The position numbers were made by a program, and so were the translations under genes. A DNA stretch of 39,196 nt from a virus. The stretch is from the IMG/VR virus record IMGVR_UViG_3300022745_000084, positions 1 to 39,196 of that record, one strand, 5' to 3'. How positions within the stretch are numbered: position 1 is the first letter of the stretch; the number at the start of each line of letters is the position of its first letter. The notes beneath the pieces are model-generated. The model had not been told where the DNA came from and did no database searches. It saw nothing but the letters and a program-made list of their open reading frames with translations. Positions 19,315 to 28,517 of this stretch are shown here, one piece after another.

Positions 19315-22300
19315 TCAGGAACATTTGCAATCTATCCCTTGCCGGATGTACGCATCTGACATATCCAGCCCGTCACATACACATTGCCGCTCCGCCAAGA
19401 AAAAGCCGTGTTCGCTAGGGAATGGTTTCACAGTGATAACGCCGTTGTACACGCCATCTCCGGCGGGTGATAGCGTGACGGCATCCACGCCGTTAATCTC
19501 TTTGTCCGGTAGATATACCGGCAACGTCACGCCAGTTGGAAACGCCGGGAAGTCGTCAACATCGCATCGTGCCTCAACGGGCGGATAATGCGGGTAGTAA
19601 TAAATCAGCCCGCCGGTCATTGAAGTAGGGTCAAGCGCGGACAGCGTACACGCGCCATAGTCCATCACCCATTTGGACGATTCCGCACACTCCACCCCTC
19701 CCGGATGATGCGGATTTTGCCATAGCGGGTCAGGCATGGTGAACGTCGGCATACCCTGCCACAGGAACGGAAGCAGGTGGTCGGCAGCATCGCCGACATA
19801 GCTTGCGCCGCTGTAATGAAGCACGGAAGCCGATGGCAGCGTTTCAATATGCGAGTTGTCAATCGCGCCATGTCCAACAGGCAACCAACCCACTATGCCC
19901 GGAGTACATGGCTCAAACGGCAGGCAATGATTGGCGCACGTTTGCGATGCCACCGGCTGACCGTTGATTATGGTGACAGTTGCGCCGTCCGCGTGGTCAT
20001 GCGTCCATGTATGCAAAGCATAGTCGCCTTTGCGCTGGTCGTCGTTCCACTCATAAGAAGCCGCGCCGTTAGACGCCACATATCCGCCACTGACGTACGC
20101 CGAAGAAAGTGTTCCAGCAACCTTGAAGTGCGTGCTGTCCACTATCGCGACTACGGCCAAGTTCGTTCCAAGCCCGGCAAGCGTTCCGGTAAAATCAACG
20201 TGGTCAGTGAGCGCGGCGTGGACGACCAATTTGGAAGCTGCTGCCGATTCAATGATGACATTGCCGCCATCTTGAACAGCGGAAACGATGTCATAACGTC
20301 CGCACAGCGCGGGCTTGTCTGCGAACCTTAACTTGGCGATGAAATAATCTGTGGTATCCGGCGTGAAACGGTACGGCAACGCGGCAATCAACGCGCCATC
20401 CCGAACAAAGTTATGGTCATCCGTGCGGGTGATTTTGTAAATGCCGGGGTTGGTGTCGCTCTTGATATAAACCAAGTCGCCGGTCACGCCGCTAAATGCC
20501 GCGTCTGTCGTCAATGCCGAGCCGTCGTCACTCAACACGCACGTTGATGTTAACTCATCCGGCAACCAGCGGTCATCGCCACAAGGCCGGGCGAAGTTGT
20601 ACGATGGTCGGCGAATCTGCGTGAAGATAGCCCATTGAACTATCACGCCGTCCGGCGTTGCCATCACCCATGCGCCGGGGCGGAACTGGCAGGCGTTGTA
20701 ATTGTTCGTCCATTGCGTTGCTTGTTTTGGAACAGCCGCATCTGTTTCGTCGCCATCTTCAATCGCTCCCGTGCTTGCGCCGAGGCCGCGCAGATACGGC
20801 ACTAGGAATCCGAACACATCCACCTGATTCGAGGCGGTCGTGCCGTTGCAGCCGAACCATGTTTCGTGTTCGTAGTCGAACACCCGCGCTCCGGGTTTGC
20901 CGGAGGGTTGCCCCATGATCGCGCCAGTGAAGCGGTCGGTGTGCAGCGTGCCGGTCGTCCACACGGCTTTGCCCACATCGCTCAACGCCAGCCATTCATC
21001 CGTCGTGCCGGGAAAGCCGCCGGAAGGCGTGGCGGGGAATTCCCACCGCACGCTATTCGGGTCAACGCCGTCCAAGGGCAGCCAATAGCCGGAAACCCGC
21101 CAGTCGGTCGTGAACGGCTCGTAGTCCGGCCAGAACGACCCCCATTCCGTGAAGGGATTGACGGGGGAAGAATAGTCGGCGATGCCTTCGCCGGGCGTGG
21201 ATTGCGCAGGCCACTCGTTCAGGTGTAGGCAGGGGGCGATTGCCCCGCGCTGATAGCCGCCCGTTGAGTCGAACGTCCGCACGGTATCGCGGGAGACGAT
21301 GGGCGCGACGCTCAGGTATTCATCATGCCGCCACGGATATTGCACGTTGTCGTTCAAATCCCAGCCGGAAGCCGTGGCAAGGTTGTCCATGCCATCAATC
21401 AGGTCTTGGATGGTGACGGAATCATCCAGTTCAACCGAGTAGTGGATCGTGCCGGTCTGGAGATAGTGCAGGGCGTGGGCGCTGCCCTCCGGGTCTGTAC
21501 CCCAGTAGGCGCTATCGGGAATCCGCCACGTTTCTTGCGACCATTCTACTTGCAGTTCAAACGTGGTTTCGGAAAGTGTGGATGCCAGCACGTCGTAGGT
21601 TCGGATTATCTTCTGGTCGGTGGTGGCGGTTACAGAGGTGTGCGGGGTCGCGCTGCCGTTTTCGTAGAAGTAGGTGGTGTTGTTGGCCTCGATCTCCGTC
21701 ACCACTTCCGCCATCGTGGTTTTTTCAATCGGATAAATGTTGCCGTTCGGGTCGCTGGGGTCTTCGATGTTGTTGAAATTGATCCCCGGAATCTTCACGC
21801 GGATGGGGCAGCCGATACTGAACACCGTTCCGTCCGGGTCGTAATAGCGGAACGATGCCTGCGTCACCGCTGACGAAGGCTCGATGTCGCTGGTGTAGGA
21901 GTTGACGTAATTGGCAAGCGTCCGCAAGCCCGAGTTGGCGTCAACGGTGGTGGTGATTTCCTTGTGCTGTTCCGAGGTGGCCACATGGACGAGGCTGCCG
22001 CCGACCTCCAGACTTTGCTGGTCGGTCACGGTGATGTTGAACGCCACGGTGGCGGTGCGGTATTTGATGGAGTAATCGTTCGTGGTGCAGAAGTTCAATG
22101 GGCGATGGCCATGCCAGACGGCGACGGCTTGCAGGTTTTTGTGGCCGATGTTCTCGCAGACCTGATAATCCCCCTTCGCCTCGTTCTCGGTGTACACCTG
22201 CGTCACCCGCAGATGACGCGGGAACTCGCCGCAGAGGGTATCGCAACCGGACGCGGCATCGTGGCAGTTGTCGCCGGTAAGTTCACGCTCGGCGAGCCGG

Positions 22301-22443
22301 TTGGCAATCGTCGGCTCGGTGATGTTCGTGTATTCGGTGACGGTCTTTTCCGATGACTTGCCGTGCTGAAATTTCTTGCCCGCCCATGCGTGCGTCCAGC
22401 CCGCGCAGGGAGTCCGGTACGGTGGCCGATTATTGCCGCTCAT
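19315..22443 (-). CDS. Large tail-tip/virion structural protein
   Basis: Product of 1042 aa, among the longest here. No domain recognised with certainty. It is rich in Thr, Asp, Tyr and Trp, with beta-type segments (YRTATVAFNITVTDQQSLEVGG; ETTFELQVEWSQETWRIP), and has Cys clusters at both ends (NCHDAASGCDTLCG about 60; RQCVCDGLDM and IDCKCS at the C-terminus). Its place between tail-tip genes and the fibre suggests a baseplate hub or adhesion protein. In uncultured phages of similar layout proteins of this size occupy this slot. Confidence is high for coding, low for role. Confidence 0.65.
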   Translation of the reverse strand: MSGNNRPPYRTPCAGWTHAWAGKKFQHGKSSEKTVTEYTNITEPTIANRLAERELTGDNCHDAASGCDTLCGEFPRHLRVTQVYTENEAKGDYQVCENIGHKNLQAVAVWHGHRPLNFCTTNDYSIKYRTATVAFNITVTDQQSLEVGGSLVHVATSEQHKEITTTVDANSGLRTLANYVNSYTSDIEPSSAVTQASFRYYDPDGTVFSIGCPIRVKIPGINFNNIEDPSDPNGNIYPIEKTTMAEVVTEIEANNTTYFYENGSATPHTSVTATTDQKIIRTYDVLASTLSETTFELQVEWSQETWRIPDSAYWGTDPEGSAHALHYLQTGTIHYSVELDDSVTIQDLIDGMDNLATASGWDLNDNVQYPWRHDEYLSVAPIVSRDTVRTFDSTGGYQRGAIAPCLHLNEWPAQSTPGEGIADYSSPVNPFTEWGSFWPDYEPFTTDWRVSGYWLPLDGVDPNSVRWEFPATPSGGFPGTTDEWLALSDVGKAVWTTGTLHTDRFTGAIMGQPSGKPGARVFDYEHETWFGCNGTTASNQVDVFGFLVPYLRGLGASTGAIEDGDETDAAVPKQATQWTNNYNACQFRPGAWVMATPDGVIVQWAIFTQIRRPSYNFARPCGDDRWLPDELTSTCVLSDDGSALTTDAAFSGVTGDLVYIKSDTNPGIYKITRTDDHNFVRDGALIAALPYRFTPDTTDYFIAKLRFADKPALCGRYDIVSAVQDGGNVIIESAAASKLVVHAALTDHVDFTGTLAGLGTNLAVVAIVDSTHFKVAGTLSSAYVSGGYVASNGAASYEWNDDQRKGDYALHTWTHDHADGATVTIINGQPVASQTCANHCLPFEPCTPGIVGWLPVGHGAIDNSHIETLPSASVLHYSGASYVGDAADHLLPFLWQGMPTFTMPDPLWQNPHHPGGVECAESSKWVMDYGACTLSALDPTSMTGGLIYYYPHYPPVEARCDVDDFPAFPTGVTLPVYLPDKEINGVDAVTLSPAGDGVYNGVITVKPFPSEHGFFLAERQCVCDGLDMSDAYIRQGIDCKCS

Positions 22444-22459
22444 AAATTAAACGGGGATG

Positions 22460-22541
22460 GGTCGCGCGAAGCCCGCGAAGGGGGCGAAGGTTGGAAAAAG
22501 AATTTCTTCCTTCGGTCTTTCTTCGCGTCCTTCGCGCGACC
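22460..22541. repeat. Long imperfect inverted repeat in a 140-bp intergenic gap
   Basis: GGTCGCGCGAAG (22460-22471), CGCGAAG (22474-22480) and CGAAGG (22485-22490) pair in order with CCTTCG (22509-22514), CTTCGCG (22521-22527) and CTTCGCGCGACC (22530-22541), leaving an A/T-rich loop. It separates two late genes and lacks a T run on the minus strand. The TTCGCG/CGCGAA unit resembles dispersed palindromes of host chromosomes, so it may be an acquired intergenic repeat; it could also be an mRNA processing or stability hairpin. Confidence 0.65.
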
Positions 22542-22583
22542 ACCGCCTTCTACTCCGCTATTTTGGCGCGCGGCGACCATAAA

Positions 22584-23024
22584 TCAGGTGCAGACTTGCG
22601 AGGCCGAGATGAGCCACCAATAGTTCGCGGCATTGCCGGGGTCGGTGGCATCGGGCAGCGGCCAAGTGGGCATTGTCGCCGTCGTGCCATCCGTCGCCTG
22701 CGTGCAGACCCACAATCCCGCCACGGCAAAGACGGTCGTGCCGCCGTTATCAATGCCGGTGGTCACGAGGGCGTGCGTGGGTTGGACAAAGACAACCTGC
22801 TGGCGCGAGTAGGTTTTCGTTTCGTCGTAAACTTCCTCTCCGCTAGGCCAGTACCAGCCCTTGCCGCCGCCGCCGATGGATACACTGACTGTCGCGCCGT
22901 CCGGGCTTTCAGCGACGATGCATCCGCGACCGCCGCGCAAGCGGCAGGACTGCGCGAAGTCTCTTAGCTCATTTAGCCATCCAACCAGCGGATGATTGCC
23001 CGTCAATTTTCCGGGTAGTTTCAA
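22584..23024 (-). CDS. Minor tail protein-like
   Basis: Product of 146 aa if it starts at TTG 23024, whose TTGA overlaps the upstream stop. An in-frame ATG at 23063 is possible but lies inside the upstream gene. 'KLPGKLTGNHPLVGWLNELR' resembles the first residues of small tail-tip proteins in uncultured siphoviruses, and the rest is beta-rich with Gly and Trp (VSVSIGGGGKGWYWPSGEEV). Function inferred from position. Confidence 0.55.
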   Translation of the reverse strand: MKLPGKLTGNHPLVGWLNELRDFAQSCRLRGGRGCIVAESPDGATVSVSIGGGGKGWYWPSGEEVYDETKTYSRQQVVFVQPTHALVTTGIDNGGTTVFAVAGLWVCTQATDGTTATMPTWPLPDATDPGNAANYWWLISASQVCT

Positions 23025-23815
23025 GTGATGAATTCGTAAAGTCCGCCGTGCCAAAGTCCCCACTCATATTCCAAAGTGATTTGCCACTGACCGTCCGCCA
23101 ACTGCATCACGGAAATGGGCTTCTTAAACCAGCCGTATTTTAACAGTGCGCCCATCGAGTCTGTTCGCGTAGCAGTGTACGCAGATGGAAGCGTAAAGTT
23201 AATCGTTGCCGGAACGCCTTCACGCGATTGAATCAGTGACGCGCGGATTATCTTTCCAACTGATGAGATTGAGTCTTTGATGTTGTAGTTGCTAGTTACC
23301 ACGCGGACGCGCCGGAGCGTGGGCTGGAAGATGCGGGTTGAGCGCACGCCGCTTGTAATCAGCCGCGTTAGCTTTTCTGCCGACGAACCGCCCGCGTACG
23401 GATACGGCTTGCGGCTTGGGTCGCCCATTAACTCTTTTAAGTCTTTCAAGTGAATATCGAATTGCGACTGACTGCCGGACTCCGTGAAAAGCAGATTCAT
23501 CAACGCCGTATCGCTTTCCAGCAAATCCTTTTCAACGATGTTCGTGGACTGCTCCCAAACGTCTGAAAGCGGCGTGACGTTGCTGATTCCGGGAATGGAC
23601 AAAAGCGTATTCTGCTCCGTCCATTCAATCTCCCATTTAGCGCCCAAATCCTTGACGCGATATGCCCAGCCGCTTTGTTGCAACAATGCTTCCTGCGTCG
23701 CCAGTGCCGCCGCCGTCGTGCCTTCCATGCGGCGCGTCTTGGCCATGCCGCTGAACGGAGACCATTCGCGGGTGCTAATCTGTTCTGCTGAGGTTTGGCC
23801 GGTGGCGATGCTCAT
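23021..23815 (-). CDS. Tail protein downstream of tape measure
   Basis: Product of 264 aa. No family recognised with certainty. Beta-rich C-terminus (DGQWQITLEYEWGLWHGGLYEF) and 'RRVRVVTSNYNIKDSISS' suggest a distal-tail or tail-tip protein. It follows the tape measure gene (ATGG-type 4-bp overlap), where distal tail proteins normally lie. Confidence 0.6.
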   Translation of the reverse strand: MSIATGQTSAEQISTREWSPFSGMAKTRRMEGTTAAALATQEALLQQSGWAYRVKDLGAKWEIEWTEQNTLLSIPGISNVTPLSDVWEQSTNIVEKDLLESDTALMNLLFTESGSQSQFDIHLKDLKELMGDPSRKPYPYAGGSSAEKLTRLITSGVRSTRIFQPTLRRVRVVTSNYNIKDSISSVGKIIRASLIQSREGVPATINFTLPSAYTATRTDSMGALLKYGWFKKPISVMQLADGQWQITLEYEWGLWHGGLYEFIT

Positions 23816-25098
23816 GGTACTTTGATTATTCCTCCGGCTTGGGCGGACAACACATCAGAGATTGTTTTGAGATACATATTCGCCATGTCATGCGCCTTGT
23901 TAGCGGTCAACTGCGTTTGCAATTGTTTTTGGGCGATGTCCTCAATTGTGGTAGATCTACCCGCGCCCAAGAAGTTGCCGACCGATAAAAGCGAATCGGA
24001 ATAATTCCCAATCGGTTTTCGAGTTGAGATTGCGCCGACGTTTCGCGCCCGCTCGTTGGCAAAAAAATCATCCCATTTTGAGTTTAGTTCAGCATTTGCG
24101 GCAGCGTCCTTTTCGGCCTGCTTGTCCCTGAACATATCGCCGACGGTGGTTGATTCTTTCAGCTTTGCTGGCTTGTATAAATCAAACTGGCGGCGGCTCA
24201 ATTCTTCGAGGTCGTCATAAAGAGTTTTTGTCTTGAAATCATCATTTGCGAAATCGGGACGCTGGCCGGAGTACTGGCCGGTTATGTTTTTGAAAAGCAA
24301 ATTGGATGCATATGCCTCAATTTCCATGTTGCTAGGCCCTCCGGCCTGCCCGTTTTCCAGCCGCTTAATGGCAATGTCCTTTGCAATCTGCCACGCTTCC
24401 GGTGCGTGTTTAAGCGCGAGCAACCATTCCTCAGTCTTTGCCAATGCACCAACAGATTCTTTCTTGGCGCGGTTCATCAACTCTTTTAGCTCAATGTTGA
24501 ATTGGCGGATGATGTCCAAATCTTCTTGGTCAATGATTTTGATTTTACCTTGAAGCGCGATTTGCTCCATGATGCCCAAAATTCTAACGCCACGAATCCC
24601 GACTAGCTCAAGCATATCCGCGTCCGTCTGTGCGTTGACGCCGACTTCTTCAAGACCTTTGGCAAATTGTTGCGCGAAACGAAATGCGTCCAGTTCGGAG
24701 TTTTGAAGCTCGCGCATTGAGATGCCGTACTTGGCAAACATTGCGCGCTTATCCAAGTCGCCTTCCGCCGCCTTTCGGCGAGCATCAGCCAAACGAAACA
24801 CGGCGTTAGCCGCCGTCTCCGCCTCAACTCCAATCCGTCCCGCCGCCTTCATCAATCGTTGCGCTTCTTCGGCGGTCAAGTGATATTGCTCCGCGAGATG
24901 GTTAATCTCCATCGCGTAGTCATTAACCTTCTTGGCAAACGCAACCACCGCGCCGACCGTGAACGCCGCCGCAATCTTTCCCTTCAATGCTCCGATTGCG
25001 GATGAGAAAGCGGACGTTTCGTTTTTAACGTCGTCCATTCCTTTCTTCCATCCGCTGCCGTCCAGAGCAATCTCGCCAATGAGTTTTAGGCCGGGCAT
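23812..25098 (-). CDS. Tape measure-like tail protein, short
   Basis: Product of 428 aa. The N-terminal 'LIGEIALDGSGWKKGMDDVKNETSAFSSAIGALKGKIAAAF' is the tape measure start: a beta strand, an amphipathic helix and a hydrophobic segment (IAAAFTVGAVVAFA). Long helices follow. Position after a chaperone-like gene and before tail-tip genes supports it. Tape measure length sets tail length at about 1.5 angstrom per residue in known phages, so a tail near 60-65 nm is expected. That is unusually short for a siphovirus. Confidence 0.75.
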   Translation of the reverse strand: MPGLKLIGEIALDGSGWKKGMDDVKNETSAFSSAIGALKGKIAAAFTVGAVVAFAKKVNDYAMEINHLAEQYHLTAEEAQRLMKAAGRIGVEAETAANAVFRLADARRKAAEGDLDKRAMFAKYGISMRELQNSELDAFRFAQQFAKGLEEVGVNAQTDADMLELVGIRGVRILGIMEQIALQGKIKIIDQEDLDIIRQFNIELKELMNRAKKESVGALAKTEEWLLALKHAPEAWQIAKDIAIKRLENGQAGGPSNMEIEAYASNLLFKNITGQYSGQRPDFANDDFKTKTLYDDLEELSRRQFDLYKPAKLKESTTVGDMFRDKQAEKDAAANAELNSKWDDFFANERARNVGAISTRKPIGNYSDSLLSVGNFLGAGRSTTIEDIAQKQLQTQLTANKAHDMANMYLKTISDVLSAQAGGIIKVP

Positions 25099-25652
25099 GG
25101 CTGCTCCTTTCCGGCTTCAATAAATTCAATCTCTGCCTGCGTCATCAAACGAATTGCACCCTCGTTTTCCGCGTGTTTGAAATAATCCGCGAAGGCCTTG
25201 GAAAGCGGGTTGTTATCTATCTCATCGTCCGTCCAGCCGAGTTTAGAGCGCAGCGTGACTTCTACGCATTGCGACCAGTGCGCGCCAGATGGGCTGCCCT
25301 GCTTTTCTTCCCAATAGGCGGGCACGGCGGAATGTGCTTCGATGTATTCCTTGAACAGCTTCGCCTTTTCGAGTGCATCAAATGAGCCAACCTTTTCGCC
25401 CCATGCCCGCATGGTCTCAATGCAATCATCTGAGTCTATCATCGCCATGAAATCGGCGGGTTTCATAGAGCAGACGAGGATGCCAAAGATTAAATCTTCG
25501 CGGGTGGCTTCAACGGACGCATCGTCCACGAAGCCGCATTTGAACCGTCGCAAGATGCGATAATGGCCAAGGCTAAACGGCCTGAGCCGTAGCCCTAGAA
25601 TTTGCCACGGCTCAGGAATCGCCGCCGTGAAATAGTCGGCGGTGGGTTTCAT
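25086..25652 (-). CDS. Tail assembly chaperone-like protein
   Basis: Product of 188 aa. Mostly helical, with 'ILGLRLRPFSLGHYRILRRF' at the N-terminus and 'MTQAEIEFIEAGKEQPCPA' at the end. The slot between major tail protein and tape measure normally holds the assembly chaperone, and the 13-bp overlap with the tape measure gene is typical. I saw no clear slippery frameshift site. Role assigned by position. Confidence 0.6.
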   Translation of the reverse strand: MKPTADYFTAAIPEPWQILGLRLRPFSLGHYRILRRFKCGFVDDASVEATREDLIFGILVCSMKPADFMAMIDSDDCIETMRAWGEKVGSFDALEKAKLFKEYIEAHSAVPAYWEEKQGSPSGAHWSQCVEVTLRSKLGWTDDEIDNNPLSKAFADYFKHAENEGAIRLMTQAEIEFIEAGKEQPCPA

Positions 25653-25658
25653 GTTTTA

Positions 25659-26078
25659 TCAGGCGGCGTTGGCGGTGATGTTGGCGTGCTGTTCAAGGCC
25701 GAGCGTGACCTTGCTCGCGCCGGTGTTTGAGCCAGCAGCCTTGACGGATGTGCAAAACCAAAGCCCGATGAGTTGCGGCTGCGACGCACACGCGGAAACG
25801 GAAATGGTCTGGCGCATCAATCCAAGTAGGGCGGTCTGTGCGGTGACGGCGGCGGTGGCGGTCGCGCCGGTGGGGATGACTTCCAGCGTCGCCTTCTTGT
25901 TCAGGTTGGCGAAAATGCGCGTCACCAAGTCGCCCGCCGCGTTCTTGATTTGTTCCTCGTCATGACCCGGCTCGTAGTCTGTGGATTGCAAGAGCATTGT
26001 GCCCGTCAAGCCGACGGCGGCGATGCCGTCTGTGCCGGTGAAACCGAATGAAATTGGACTTCCAGTTTGTAAACTCAT
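25659..26078 (-). CDS. Major tail protein candidate
   Basis: Product of 139 aa. 'SPISFGFTGTDGIAAVGLTG' and 'KKATLEVIPTGATATAA' suggest the beta-rich tail-tube fold; Ala, Thr and Gly are abundant. It lies after the tail completion genes and before the chaperone-like gene, the usual major tail protein position, and is about the length of small tube proteins. Confidence 0.6.
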   Translation of the reverse strand: MSLQTGSPISFGFTGTDGIAAVGLTGTMLLQSTDYEPGHDEEQIKNAAGDLVTRIFANLNKKATLEVIPTGATATAAVTAQTALLGLMRQTISVSACASQPQLIGLWFCTSVKAAGSNTGASKVTLGLEQHANITANAA

Positions 26079-26090
26079 AGTTTTTTAGTG

Positions 26091-26453
26091 TTAAGGTTCG
26101 ACCGCGATTACGTTGCAAACGCATGATGCCGTATTCGCCCGCCAGTAAAGCGTTGCCGCCGGGTCAGGCGTCAAAAAGCATCCGCGCCCGGCGGATAGCT
26201 TGGCGAAAATCTTCGCGCTCGCGTTGTCTGTCGCAAGCTGGATGTAGTTCGTCGCGTCCGTGTTCTTTATAAAAATCAAGTCAAACGAGGCGAGGGCGTC
26301 CAGCGGAATCGCCACCCACGAAGTCGTAACCGTCCATGACTTCGCGTAGTAGTCTGTGCCGCTCAAATCCTCTGACAATGCCAACGTATCGGACACGCTA
26401 AGATTATTCTTAGAAACGCGGAAATTGATTGAGGTTTGCTTTTCGCCAGCCAT
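26091..26453 (-). CDS. Small structural protein
   Basis: Product of 120 aa. Beta-rich; 'DLIFIKNTDATNYIQLATDN' and 'LSAGRGCFLTPDPAATLYWRANT' read like a jelly-roll decoration or tail protein of the 'kN.d.tn.i.lg' kind. Position between tail terminator and major tail protein candidates. Role unproven. Confidence 0.55.
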   Translation of the reverse strand: MAGEKQTSINFRVSKNNLSVSDTLALSEDLSGTDYYAKSWTVTTSWVAIPLDALASFDLIFIKNTDATNYIQLATDNASAKIFAKLSAGRGCFLTPDPAATLYWRANTASCVCNVIAVEP

Positions 26454-26465
26454 TACTTTTGCGCG

Positions 26466-26921
26466 TCAAGTCAATTTGCACGAATAGACTTTGAGACTCC
26501 AGCCAGACACCCACGAAGATTCATCCTGTGACCGGTGCGGGCTTTTCTCCGTGATGGAATAGACGAGCAGCGAGGACGAATTGAGCGAGGCGATTAGAGT
26601 GGTGTCGTTGATGGCGTTGCTGAGGGCGGCGGCGTTGGCTTGGTGCGATAGCAAATCCGCGTCCGGGTCGTCCGGGTCAACATTGAACGGCGTCTTTAGC
26701 TCAACTGTGAAGTCCGCCCAGCGGTTGCCTGAAAAGGCTATATCCTCAGTCAAATCGGAACAGTAGCAGAGGATACACGCGCCGTCTTTTTCGAGGTTGT
26801 TTTCGCCGGGGAAGATTCTGAGTCCGATTGTGCCGGACAGGTTCGCATCCCACGGCGAGGGGGAGATGCCCAAAAGATAATCAACGAAAGCCGTCTCTAA
26901 TAATTCAGCGTGTTCAGCCAC
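26466..26921 (-). CDS. Tail terminator-like protein
   Basis: Product of 151 aa. The N-terminal helix (LLETAFVDYLLG) and a region of paired strands with 'WADFTVELKTPFNVDPDDPD' plus helix 'ALSNAINDTTL' follow the layout of tail completion proteins (gpU / Neck3 type). Assigned mainly by its place between the gp10-like and major tail genes. Confidence 0.5.
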   Translation of the reverse strand: MAEHAELLETAFVDYLLGISPSPWDANLSGTIGLRIFPGENNLEKDGACILCYCSDLTEDIAFSGNRWADFTVELKTPFNVDPDDPDADLLSHQANAAALSNAINDTTLIASLNSSSLLVYSITEKSPHRSQDESSWVSGWSLKVYSCKLT

Positions 26922-26936
26922 GCATTATACAAAGAG

Positions 26937-27488
26937 TCAATTCGTGCGGATTCCAAACGATTTTGCGCCCTCGCGCATTTTCTTTTCAATGTATTGCTTC
27001 ATTGATGCAGTCTCTGAATCAAACGCCATGCTTAACGCTTGCGCCCCGTATTTTTCCAATGCTCCGCGATGCTTTTCCATTCCTCCGGCTGAGTTCCAGA
27101 AAATAGCCTTTGGAGTCAGCGTGCGGGCGGGAGATACAGTTGCGCCGCCCTTTTTTGAGCCCTTGATATTTGCCACCTCAGATTTGCCGGGAATGTCTGC
27201 CGACCTTCCTCCATACTTTGAGTACCGAGCGAAAGCTCTAATCGCCGGAAGCCAGCCGGAGCGAATGAATCCAACCGCTTTCAATCTCAGTGCCAAAACG
27301 GTTTTGATGGCTTTACGCATCTCGTCGCCATAAAGTCCCTTTTCTCCGTGCTTTCCTCTGACCTTGTTTATGATTAGAGCAAGCGCGGGAACTTTGGAGT
27401 TTTTCCTTGAGCCGACGTAAGTTTTATGGCCGTAAATGGCGCGGCCTTGCTTTGTTCCGTATGTATATTTAGGAGAGTTTTTAGCCAT
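26937..27488 (-). CDS. Head-tail/tail completion candidate
   Basis: Product of 183 aa with a strong ribosome site (AAAGGAGGCTTAATA). A basic N-terminus (KYTYGTKQGRAIYGHKTYVG) and a helix 'MRKAIKTVLALRLKAVGFIRSGW', where the terminal 'a...RSGW' resembles HK97 gp10-like completion proteins. The C-terminal helix contains 'YIEKKMREGAKSF'. Assigned by position and weak pattern. Confidence 0.5.
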   Translation of the reverse strand: MAKNSPKYTYGTKQGRAIYGHKTYVGSRKNSKVPALALIINKVRGKHGEKGLYGDEMRKAIKTVLALRLKAVGFIRSGWLPAIRAFARYSKYGGRSADIPGKSEVANIKGSKKGGATVSPARTLTPKAIFWNSAGGMEKHRGALEKYGAQALSMAFDSETASMKQYIEKKMREGAKSFGIRTN

Positions 27489-27490
27489 TA

Positions 27491-27805
27491 TTAAGCCTCC
27501 TTTCGGATGCCACCAAATGCTCTAAGTGTTGCGTTCAAATCGCGGCGAAGCTGTTCGGCTCTAAACTCTTTTTTAGTAATAGACTTAATCCGATAGCCGA
27601 TTATTTCCCGGCCAGTCTCGCCGAGTTCTTTTTTAATCTTGGCGATGTCAGCCTTGTGCGTGAATCTGAGCGCAGCACGGGCGATGAAGAAAGCTTTCTC
27701 ATTTACAATCTGTGGAAGTGTGCGCGAAGAATACTCAGCGTATTTCCTGAGTGTTTCGTTGAAGTTTTTAAGCGAGTCCGGGCTTATTTTAAATTCAGTT
27801 TGCAC
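27491..27805 (-). CDS. Small head-tail connector candidate
   Basis: Product of 104 aa; helical and basic. 'LKNFNETLRKYAEYSSRTLPQIVNEKAFFIARAAL' resembles the first half of HK97 gp10-like proteins, with the next gene resembling the second half, so the two may form one function split over two genes. Follows the ligase gene directly. Confidence 0.5.
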   Translation of the reverse strand: MQTEFKISPDSLKNFNETLRKYAEYSSRTLPQIVNEKAFFIARAALRFTHKADIAKIKKELGETGREIIGYRIKSITKKEFRAEQLRRDLNATLRAFGGIRKEA

Positions 27806-28480
27806 CTACTTGGTGAGCAAGTCACTTCGCCGCCTCACAAACACCGGCTCGCGGAACTTGCCGGAGCGGTGGACGGAATGACATGATACCTCGATAATAT
27901 CACCCGCCGCAAGCTGATCGCTCACCTTGCAACGCCCGCGACCGTCGGCAAGCTCAACGGACATTTTATCGGCGTCAAACGAGATGACGCGGCAATCATG
28001 GGTTTCCTGCCGCTTGCACTTCACCCATGCGCCACCCTTGCCAAAGAATGAGCCTAGATGCTTGGCAACGATGCCCTCGCCGCCTTCGCTCAGGATGGCT
28101 TCTAGGAACTCTCCGCCGTTGCCGCGACGTATCGGGCGCATCCACTCCGCAAAGTGCGCCTGCGCCGATTCTAGCCACGGCAAGCGTTCGTCTAGCGCAA
28201 GCCGCCACAGCGGGCGGTTGCCTTTGTGGATGATGTCGAAGGCGTGGAAGATTCCGGCTTTCAACTCGCCGACTAGGCGGCAGTCTTGAAGCTCTATCGG
28301 CAGCGTGGACGGCAACGGCTTGGAAGTGTTCCTGAAATACAGGCCGGACGCATCTAGCTCGCAATACCAGCCATCAACCTTTTCCTCGTAGATATAATCA
28401 CCGCCGCCATGCCACGATAAGCCGACTTCAAGCGGCACGGATTGGAAGCTTGGCAACTGTCTATTTAATCTCGTATTCAC
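27806..28480 (-). CDS. ATP-dependent DNA ligase, compact
   Basis: Product of 224 aa from GTG 28480; a TTG at 28588 would add 36 residues of poor quality. Nucleotidyltransferase motifs: I 'YEEKVDGW' with Lys 34 as adenylation site, III 'VGELKAG..FHAFDI' (70-82), IV 'EGIVAK' (135-140), V 'WVKCKR' (152-157). An OB-like end follows (DIIEVSCHSVHRSGKFREPVFV). It seals nicks using ATP and is close to the minimal core size. Its location between head-completion and tail-completion genes, far from the replication genes, is unusual; nick sealing at packaging or injection is one idea. Confidence 0.8.
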   Translation of the reverse strand: MNTRLNRQLPSFQSVPLEVGLSWHGGGDYIYEEKVDGWYCELDASGLYFRNTSKPLPSTLPIELQDCRLVGELKAGIFHAFDIIHKGNRPLWRLALDERLPWLESAQAHFAEWMRPIRRGNGGEFLEAILSEGGEGIVAKHLGSFFGKGGAWVKCKRQETHDCRVISFDADKMSVELADGRGRCKVSDQLAAGDIIEVSCHSVHRSGKFREPVFVRRRSDLLTK

Positions 28481-28517
28481 GGCGGTATCATAACCCGCCC
28501 GCCGATTATTGCAAGCC

